From the NCBI GenBank assembly GCA_029562045.1, contig JAKQWJ010000291.1, positions 1 to 8,836 on the forward strand: a DNA stretch of 8,836 nucleotides. Direction: 5' to 3'. Each line of letters begins with the position of its first letter. Position 1 is the stretch's first letter. Positions 5,326 to 8,836 of this stretch are shown in pieces. The notes under the pieces are model-generated. The model made no database searches. It was not told the DNA's origin and saw only the letters and a program-made list of their open reading frames with translations. The stretch is from Spirochaetota bacterium (GTDB lineage: Bacteria > Spirochaetota > Spirochaetia > DTKZ01). Made by a program: the position numbers and the translations under genes.

Positions 5326-6969
5326 CTACACTTGACCGGTAATGTCAATCGCATTCCGCCGCCGGAACGACTTCCGGACGGCCCCTCCCGCCAGCGCCGC
5401 GGCGGAGGAAAAAACGCAGAGCCAGGCGAACCAATCCCCCCAGGCGGTGTAGAGGGCGCCGGAAGCCGTATAGACCGGCACACGGCCCAGGAGGTACCCC
5501 TCCCGGAAGGGGGGGTACAGCTGGATGATGCGGCCGTTGGGATCGATGACCGCCGTCATCCCGCCGTTGGTGCCCCGGACGACCGAACGCCGGTTCTCCA
5601 CCGCCCGGAGCACCGACATGGCCAGGTGCTGCATCGCCGCCGCCACCGAATAGGACCAGGAATCGTTGGTGATGTTTACGATGATTTCAGCCCCCCCCCG
5701 GACGAACTCCCGGGAGATGTACCCGAAGGAATCCTCGAAGCAGATGGGGGTGGAGAACTTCACCCCCCCGGCCTGGAAAACCACGTAGTCCCGCCCCTTC
5801 TCCCAGAAATGGGTGTCCGCCTCCACCAGTTTCCGGTAAAACCAGGGGAAGGTCTTTTCGTACGGAAAATGTTCGGTGAAGGGGACCAGCCGGGTTTTCC
5901 GGTAGATCCCGGAGATCCGTCCCCGGTCGTACAGGAGGGCGGCGTTGTAGTCCACCCGGGTGGTCACGCCGAAACGGTCCTTCTCCAGCCTCCCGTCGTC
6001 GTTCCCCAGCAGGACCGGCTTCCCCGTCCCGGCGAGAAAGCCCATCAGTTCGTCCACCAGGGCGTAGATATCCGGGTTTTCCCGGTACCGGCTGTGCCAG
6101 TCGATGCCCGGCACGAAGGCGGTCTCGGACCAGACCAGAAGGTCCGGGTCCTCCCCCAGGGCCCTTTGCGAAAGCGCCACCAGACGGTCCAGATTCTCCC
6201 GGTAGGCCCGGACCCCGCCCTTCCAGGGATCCACGTTGTGCTGGATCAGCGCGGGACGGAAGATTTTCGCCTCCCGGAGGTCCACCGCGCCCAGGCGGCC
6301 GTAGAGCAGCGCCAGGATGAAAGAGCCGGCATAGAGGGTGGCGTCGATCCGGTGGGCCCGAAAAAAGGCGGGAAGGCCCTTCGGGCCCCGGGACAGGGCC
6401 GCGGCGAGGTACGCGGAGGGAAACACCACCAGGACCGAGACACCCCAGACACCCAGGAGGTCCGCTATCCCCAGAAGGGTCGGGAACAGATACTGGGAGT
6501 AGCCCATGATTCCGTAGGAATAGCCGAGGAACCCCTTGGTCCGGAGAAGCTCGTAGGCTATCCAGATCAGGACCTGCACCAGGTAGCCCCGGCGGGGGAA
6601 GAGCCGCGCCGCCATCCGCAGCAGCGGAAAATACACCAGAAAATTGACCACATATATCGTCGGGACGATGAAGATCGCCAGGGGGTGGAATTTGAGGAGC
6701 CAGAAGTTGAAAAGCGCGTAGGAGACGAAACCGTAATAGGCGCCGTAAAGCGGCGCCGCCCAGAGGGCGCTGCGGGACACCACCAGGAAGACCGGAGTGA
6801 GGGCCAGGTAGGCCAGGGGCCACCAGCCTTTTTCCGAAACGAAGCTGGGAAAGGAGAGAGCGAAGAGCAGAGCCGCCCCGGTGAGAACGGCCAGGTCGAT
6901 AAAAAAACCCGCCCTGCGCGTCTGTCCCGGAGAGGTCCCGGCGGGCGTGGATGGGGAGGGGTGATTCAA
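5326..6969 (-). CDS. lnt: Apolipoprotein N-acyltransferase, complete
   Basis: Lnt catalyses the last step of lipoprotein maturation, N-acylation of the diacylglyceryl-cysteine, in the cytoplasmic membrane with the catalytic domain outside. The 547-residue length is close to the family norm. Membrane helices fill about 22-228 (for example 22-40, 50-65, 97-118, 129-143, 170-191 and 208-226). The carbon-nitrogen hydrolase domain follows, with the triad E282 (WSET), K358 (YRKTRLVPF) and C410 (ICFED), E366 in the lysine loop and NITNDSW at 432-438, then a last helix at about 512-530. All are in the positions expected from E. coli Lnt (E267, K335, C387). The start is a TTG at 6969, one base after the hup stop, with GAGGGG at 5 nt inside hup; no other start codon fits ahead of the first helix. 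A second Lnt-like gene lies at 1-966. Confidence 0.96.
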   Translation of the reverse strand: MNHPSPSTPAGTSPGQTRRAGFFIDLAVLTGAALLFALSFPSFVSEKGWWPLAYLALTPVFLVVSRSALWAAPLYGAYYGFVSYALFNFWLLKFHPLAIFIVPTIYVVNFLVYFPLLRMAARLFPRRGYLVQVLIWIAYELLRTKGFLGYSYGIMGYSQYLFPTLLGIADLLGVWGVSVLVVFPSAYLAAALSRGPKGLPAFFRAHRIDATLYAGSFILALLYGRLGAVDLREAKIFRPALIQHNVDPWKGGVRAYRENLDRLVALSQRALGEDPDLLVWSETAFVPGIDWHSRYRENPDIYALVDELMGFLAGTGKPVLLGNDDGRLEKDRFGVTTRVDYNAALLYDRGRISGIYRKTRLVPFTEHFPYEKTFPWFYRKLVEADTHFWEKGRDYVVFQAGGVKFSTPICFEDSFGYISREFVRGGAEIIVNITNDSWSYSVAAAMQHLAMSVLRAVENRRSVVRGTNGGMTAVIDPNGRIIQLYPPFREGYLLGRVPVYTASGALYTAWGDWFAWLCVFSSAAALAGGAVRKSFRRRNAIDITGQV

Positions 6970-6970
6970 A

Positions 6971-7273
6971 CTATCCCCTCACGGCCCAGGTGCTTTCTTT
7001 GAGTTCCTTCCCCGGCCGGAAGACCGCCACACCGTGGTTTTTTACGTGGACGGTCTCTCCCGTTTTCGGGTTTCGGGCCTTTTCCCGGCCCTTGCGGGTG
7101 CGGACCTCGAAGGTGCCGAAGCCGCGCAGTTCGACAACCCTGTCGTCAATCAAGGCCGCCTTCACCTCGTCGAAAAACGAATCGATGATGAAGTGGACAT
7201 CCTTTTTGCTGAGCCCGGACTTGTGAGCGATGCTCTCTACCATTTCGGCCTTGGTAAGCTTTTTCTTTCCCAC
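6971..7273 (-). CDS. hup: HU-family DNA-binding protein
   Basis: HU is a dimeric nucleoid protein that bends DNA with two beta arms. The 100-residue product carries the family helix pair (LTKAEMVESIAHKSGLSKKD, then FIIDSFFDEVKAAL), the signature GFGTFEVRTRKGREKARNPK at 51-70 with the intercalating proline P69, and the C-terminal block FRPGKELKE. It has a few extra residues at each end relative to the 90-residue E. coli subunits. The GTG at 7273 is chosen because AAAGGAG lies 5 nt before it; the first in-frame ATG would remove part of helix 1. The gene lies 59 nt after rpsT, a gap holding a small GC hairpin, and 1 nt before lnt. It could equally be called an IHF-like member of the superfamily, but no specific IHF features are seen. 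Confidence 0.95.
   Translation of the reverse strand: MGKKKLTKAEMVESIAHKSGLSKKDVHFIIDSFFDEVKAALIDDRVVELRGFGTFEVRTRKGREKARNPKTGETVHVKNHGVAVFRPGKELKESTWAVRG
6975..6980 (-). promoter_or_regulatory. Ribosome binding site of lnt, inside the end of hup
   Basis: The minus strand reads GAGGGGATAGTTTG: GAGGGG, 5 nt, then TTG. The hup stop TAG lies between the two, so ribosomes finishing hup are well placed to restart on lnt. Confidence 0.7.
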
Positions 7274-7278
7274 CCCTG

Positions 7279-7285
7279 CTCCTTT
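7279..7285 (-). promoter_or_regulatory. Ribosome binding site that fixes the GTG start of hup
   Basis: A perfect AAAGGAG stands 5 nt from the GTG at 7273. No ATG lies at a comparable distance. Confidence 0.8.
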
Positions 7286-7303
7286 GTCGTCCGGATCGGA
7301 AAC

Positions 7304-7320
7304 CCCGGGCATTCCCCGGG
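7304..7320 (-). other. GC hairpin in the rpsT-hup gap
   Basis: CCCGGG, loop of five, CCCGGG can form a 6-bp all-GC stem. It lies about 13 nt after the rpsT stop. Only TTT follows on the minus strand, so it is a weak terminator at best. It could attenuate readthrough or protect the rpsT message from 3' decay. Confidence 0.4.
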
Positions 7321-7332
7321 AGCGCGGCGCCC

Positions 7333-7596
7333 TCAGACCATGGCGTTGAGCCGGGCGTGAAGACGGGATTTTTTTCTGGCCACGCCGGCCTTGTGAAACA
7401 CTCCCTTGGTGGCGGCGGAATCGAGGATCTTCTGACAGACCAGGAAGGCGGCGCCGGCCTTTTCCTTGTCCCGGGCCTCCACCGCGCCGAGAAATTTCTT
7501 GATCTCCGTCCGCACCTCGCTCCTGACCATACGGTTTTTGAGCCGCCGAACCTCGCTCTGCCGCTGCCTTTTCTCTGCGGAATTCTTTATCGACAA
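7333..7596 (-). CDS. rpsT: 30S ribosomal protein S20
   Basis: S20 is an all-helical primary binder of 16S rRNA on the small subunit. The 87-residue, highly basic product matches the family in length and sequence: SIKNSAEKRQRQSEVRRLKN at 2-21, RTEIKKF, and the conserved end DSAATKGVFHKAGVARKKSR followed by LHARL. It starts with TTG at 7596, with GGAGGG at 8 nt (7605-7610). S20 of E. coli also begins with UUG, and that weak start is part of its autogenous control. An out-of-frame ATG (7604-7602) lies directly beside the Shine-Dalgarno sequence and would give only five codons. It is the first gene of the minus-strand series, behind the promoter at 7645-7673. Confidence 0.97.
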   Translation of the reverse strand: MSIKNSAEKRQRQSEVRRLKNRMVRSEVRTEIKKFLGAVEARDKEKAGAAFLVCQKILDSAATKGVFHKAGVARKKSRLHARLNAMV

Positions 7597-7620
7597 GGTG
7601 ACATCCCTCCATTTCTGCCT

Positions 7621-7648
7621 GTTTACGGATATTCGAGCGCCCGTAAAC
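7621..7648. repeat. Perfect 8-bp inverted repeat overlapping the rpsT -10 region
   Basis: GTTTACGG (7621-7628) and CCGTAAAC (7641-7648) are exact reverse complements separated by 12 nt. The second arm overlaps the -10 hexamer of the rpsT promoter, so the dyad spans the expected transcription start and fits an operator. Because one arm is only partly transcribed, an RNA hairpin is less likely. Confidence 0.6.
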
Positions 7649-7673
7649 TATCAGATAATTCTTGCTCTGTCAA
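7645..7673 (-). promoter_or_regulatory. Sigma-70-type promoter of rpsT
   Basis: The minus strand shows TTGACA (7673-7668), a 17-nt spacer, and TAGTTT (7650-7645). The -35 is perfect and the -10 matches 3 of 6; a shifted GATAGT at 15 nt matches 4 of 6. Transcription would start near 7638 and give a leader of about 40 nt. The -35 is only 5 nt from the upstream gene's terminator T-run. Confidence 0.72.
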
Positions 7674-7678
7674 TACTT

Positions 7679-7709
7679 AAAAAAAATCCACCCCCCGCCG
7701 GGTGGATTT
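7679..7709 (-). terminator. Rho-independent terminator of the zinc-ribbon gene
   Basis: On the minus strand AAATCCACCC, a 6-nt loop and GGGTGGATTT make a perfect 10-bp stem that runs into eight T in a row (A-run 7679-7686 on the plus strand). It lies about 25 nt after the stop at 7735 and just before the rpsT promoter, separating the two units. Confidence 0.9.
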
Positions 7710-7734
7710 CGCGCCGATCCGGAACCGGGAAAAT

Positions 7735-7905
7735 CTACCGGAAATCCCGGGGCCGCCTCTCCCGGCGGCTGCACTTTTCACACTCCGCCAGGTTGCGGAT
7801 CTTACCGTCGGTAAAAACGGTCTTCATCTTGATCTCCCCTCCGCAGGGGCAGAAAAATTTCTGCGTCGCCGAGGCGGTCCGTGCGTTCTTGCTGACCTGT
7901 GCCAT
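7735..7905 (-). CDS. Small zinc-ribbon protein, 56 residues, function unknown
   Basis: The minus-strand ORF runs from an ATG at 7905 to TAG at 7735 and encodes MAQVSKNARTASATQKFFCP, followed by CGGEIKMKTVFTDGKIRNLA and ECEKCSRRERRPRDFR. Two cysteine pairs, C19/C21 (CPC) and C42/C45 (CEKC), are spaced as in a single zinc ribbon, and both ends are strongly basic. AGGAG precedes the ATG at 8 nt. The gene has its own promoter (7954-7983) and a clear terminator (7679-7709), which strongly supports it as real. The size, charge and cysteine layout recall small ribosomal zinc proteins such as L33 or L31, but I do not recognise a family. It may bind rRNA or tRNA, which is inference. Its place just before rpsT fits a translation link. 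Confidence 0.82.
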   Translation of the reverse strand: MAQVSKNARTASATQKFFCPCGGEIKMKTVFTDGKIRNLAECEKCSRRERRPRDFR

Positions 7906-7953
7906 GGATATTGCTCCTCTCTCCGACGAGGTTGTTTCCTCAGAATTGACTGT

Positions 7954-7983
7954 AAAATACCATATTCAGCCGCCACGAGTCAA
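7954..7983 (-). promoter_or_regulatory. Promoter of the zinc-ribbon gene
   Basis: The minus strand has TTGACT (7983-7978), an 18-nt spacer and TATTTT (7959-7954). The -35 matches 5 of 6 and the -10 matches 4 of 6 consensus bases. The leader would be about 40 nt, ending in the AGGAG ribosome binding site. Confidence 0.6.
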
Positions 7984-8040
7984 CGAGGTGTCCGGCCTTT
8001 TCGAAAATCCGCGCCTGCCGGGGAAATTCTCCGTGAATCT

Positions 8041-8068
8041 CCCCGGGCCGCCGCCAGGCGGCCCGGGG
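8041..8068. repeat. Perfect 12-bp GC hairpin
   Basis: CCCCGGGCCGCC (8041-8052), loop GCCA, GGCGGCCCGGGG (8057-8068). A T-G pair at 8040/8069 can extend it. No T-run follows on either strand, so it is not a standard intrinsic terminator. Confidence 0.7.
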
Positions 8069-8079
8069 GCGATGGGTAA

Positions 8080-8097
8080 AAAGGGGCATGCTCCTTT
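8080..8097. promoter_or_regulatory. 18-bp operator-like palindrome
   Basis: AAAGGGGCATGCTCCTTT is symmetric at 8 of 9 base pairs, the exception being G8085 against T8092. With no loop it suits binding of a dimeric regulator rather than an RNA hairpin. It lies about 54 bp before the -35 of the plus-strand promoter. Confidence 0.45.
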
Positions 8098-8108
8098 CGT
8101 GCCGGTCT

Positions 8109-8160
8109 CTCCTGTCCCGGGACGGGAGTCTGCAATGGGGCTGCAGCTCGGGGACAGGAG
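8109..8160. repeat. Nested inverted repeat covering the -35 of the plus-strand promoter
   Basis: CTCCTGTCCC (8109-8118) and GGGACAGGAG (8151-8160) are perfect reverse complements. Between them GAG-CTGCA (8126-8134, one bulged T) pairs with TGCAG-CTC (8142-8149) around a 7-nt loop. The right outer arm contains the proposed -35 hexamer. Confidence 0.6.
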
Positions 8161-8179
8161 GAAAAAAATCGGGTATAAT
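8151..8179 (+). promoter_or_regulatory. Sigma-70-type promoter of the membrane-protein unit
   Basis: GGGACA (8151-8156, 4 of 6), a 17-nt spacer and a perfect TATAAT (8174-8179). Transcription would begin near 8186, about 25 nt before the ATG at 8211. Confidence 0.6.
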
Positions 8180-8210
8180 GCATTCAGGGCGCGGGATCGG
8201 AAAGAGGATG

Positions 8211-8348
8211 ATGGACAACCCGACAGACACAAGATCTCCCGGGGACGCAGCTGCGAAAAAACGGCGTTCCCGGTCCGGGAAAGAGGTCCATCCCGGACGC
8301 AGACCGGAGCCGGCCGGCGGCGCCGGCGAAACGGAGGTCCGCCGCTGA
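8211..8348 (+). CDS. Small basic ORF of 45 residues ahead of the membrane protein, unknown
   Basis: An ATG at 8211 (or the adjacent ATG at 8208) follows a purine-rich GGAAAGAGG and opens a frame to TGA at 8346-8348. The product is rich in R, K, G, P and E (for example AAAKKRRSRSGKEVHPGRRP) and has no recognised domain; it is probably disordered. Position supports it: it begins about 25 nt after a good promoter, and its stop overlaps the next gene's presumed start as CTGA. It could be a real small protein, a leader peptide that couples translation to the membrane protein, or the N-terminal cytoplasmic tail of that protein joined by a -1 frameshift or separated by a sequencing error. Composition alone does not settle which. 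Confidence 0.4.
   Translation: MDNPTDTRSPGDAAAKKRRSRSGKEVHPGRRPEPAGGAGETEVRR
8333..8337 (+). promoter_or_regulatory. Ribosome binding site pointing to a CTG start
   Basis: GGAGG (8333-8337) is 7 nt from CTG at 8345-8347. No ATG, GTG or TTG lies within usable distance in the membrane-protein frame; the first in-frame ATG (8402) falls at the end of the first hydrophobic stretch. Confidence 0.5.
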
Positions 8349-8836
8349 ACCATCTGATCTTCCTCGTTTATTTCCTTTGTTTTTCGTCGGGGCTCGGCGG
8401 CATGGCGGCGGTCGCCGTCGTCTGCCATCGGATCCGCCATCCGGTGATAGCGGCGTATTTCCGTTTCCTCCTGACCTACACCCTCACTCTGGCGGTGATC
8501 GCCCTGTATTTCTATGTGCGGGAGGTCGCTCACCATACCGGCCGGGAGGCCTTCCTTCTTTTTACGATCCTGGTTTACGGGCTGGTGGGCCTCTCATATA
8601 CCTATATCAGCCGCCTTCTGGCCGGTCTTGACGGGGGAAGAACACCGCGCCCGGACCGGATCCTCATGGCGGCTTTCAGCGGAGCGAATTTCTTCATGAG
8701 CTTTCTGGCGCTTCTCGTTTTAGCCTCCGGGGACGGAGCGGGGGTTCTGGAAACGGGAAGGGTTTTCACCCTGGCTCTGTCCACCATCTCACTGGCATAC
8801 TTCACCGGCCGGGCGCATCGCTTCGCCCGGGAAGAA
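8345..8836 (+). CDS. Multi-pass membrane protein, N-terminal part, cut by right edge
   Basis: The 164 visible residues contain about five hydrophobic segments (3-27, 35-58, 69-92, 104-127 and 138-154) joined by short basic or glycine-rich loops, for example CHRIRHP and LDGGRTPRPDR. The layout resembles the membrane half that stands before a LuxR-type helix-turn-helix in some spirochaete regulators, but the diagnostic C-terminal part is outside the window, so this is only a guess. The proposed start is CTG at 8345, 7 nt after GGAGG, giving LNHLIFLVYF as the first membrane segment. The frame is also open upstream, but with no standard start codon. Its neighbour is the small basic ORF whose stop it overlaps. 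Confidence 0.75.
   Translation, partial: MNHLIFLVYFLCFSSGLGGMAAVAVVCHRIRHPVIAAYFRFLLTYTLTLAVIALYFYVREVAHHTGREAFLLFTILVYGLVGLSYTYISRLLAGLDGGRTPRPDRILMAAFSGANFFMSFLALLVLASGDGAGVLETGRVFTLALSTISLAYFTGRAHRFAREE

Larger units (their letters stand above)
7984..8207. other. Divergent intergenic region between the zinc-ribbon gene and the membrane-protein unit
   Basis: No credible gene is seen here; the open frames on both strands lack ribosome binding sites or family features. Together with the minus-strand promoter at 7954-7983, the space between the two start codons is about 300 bp. It holds, from left to right, a 12-bp GC hairpin, an 18-bp palindrome, a nested dyad and a plus-strand promoter. Confidence 0.6.

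Noticed and set aside
5298..5483. 62-residue N-terminal extension of the response regulator
   Set aside because: It lies inside lnt on the same strand, is P/G/R-rich and lacks a ribosome binding site, while the ATG at 5297 starts exactly at the receiver domain with GAGG at 8 nt.
5011..7002. 663-residue plus-strand open frame opposite lnt
   Set aside because: Composition is P/G/R/H-rich with no family motif, and it is the complement of a well-supported Lnt.
7274..7612. N-terminal extension of HU reaching through rpsT
   Set aside because: It is the alternative frame of rpsT; HU similarity starts only after the GTG at 7273, which has a perfect Shine-Dalgarno sequence.
8088..8207. Upstream extension of the small plus-strand ORF to an ATG at 8088
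   Set aside because: That ATG is in the centre of the palindrome, has no credible Shine-Dalgarno sequence at a usable distance, and lies upstream of the TATAAT promoter.
7940..8536. 198-residue minus-strand open frame across the divergent region
   Set aside because: No ribosome binding site, no domain, and it covers two promoters and the membrane-protein gene on the other strand.

Overview
This window is a stretch of ordinary bacterial chromosome, visibly GC-rich. The gene set and order (S20, HU, Lnt, a signalling pair, a bactofilin, CinA, Rho, L31) point to a spirochaete, most likely a GC-rich member of the Treponema/Spirochaeta group. From memory, Treponema carries HU, Lnt, Rho and L31 in the same relative order, but I could not check this. 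No mobile element, CRISPR array, tRNA or rRNA was seen.

Layout. Bases 1-966 (+) hold the 3' part of an apolipoprotein N-acyltransferase paralogue, cut by the left edge. It converges on a long minus-strand series that is read from right to left. In transcription order this runs: rpsT (7596-7333), hup (7273-6971), a complete lnt (6969-5326), a response regulator (5297-4563), a 73-residue TPR protein (4566-4345), a bactofilin (4325-3912), a CinA/PncC C-terminal-type protein (3919-3194), rho (3087-1255) and rpmE (1238-1035). A clear rho-independent hairpin at 987-1015 ends the series. A TTGACA/TAGTTT promoter stands before rpsT. Several junctions overlap or are nearly touching (hup/lnt 1 nt apart, response regulator/TPR GTGA overlap, bactofilin/cinA 8 nt overlap), so much of the block is probably co-transcribed. 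A 106-nt AT-rich gap before rho may hold a second promoter.

Right of rpsT there is a 56-residue zinc-ribbon protein (7905-7735, minus) with its own promoter and terminator. Next is a roughly 300-bp divergent intergenic region with three strong dyads and a plus-strand promoter with a perfect TATAAT. That promoter leads into a small basic ORF (8211-8348), followed by a multi-pass membrane protein (from 8345) that runs off the right edge and seems to use a CTG start.

The block mixes core information-processing genes (S20, HU, Rho, L31) with envelope and signalling genes (Lnt, bactofilin, response regulator). Points that merit a second look are the two Lnt paralogues, the tandem duplication at the end of the first one, the disordered N-terminal extension of Rho, the orphan response regulator with a histidine-less HisKA-like segment coupled to an orphan cyclase-type TPR tail, the use of non-ATG starts at seven of twelve genes, and the dyads in the two promoter regions. 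I did not find a clear, wholly new multi-gene system.
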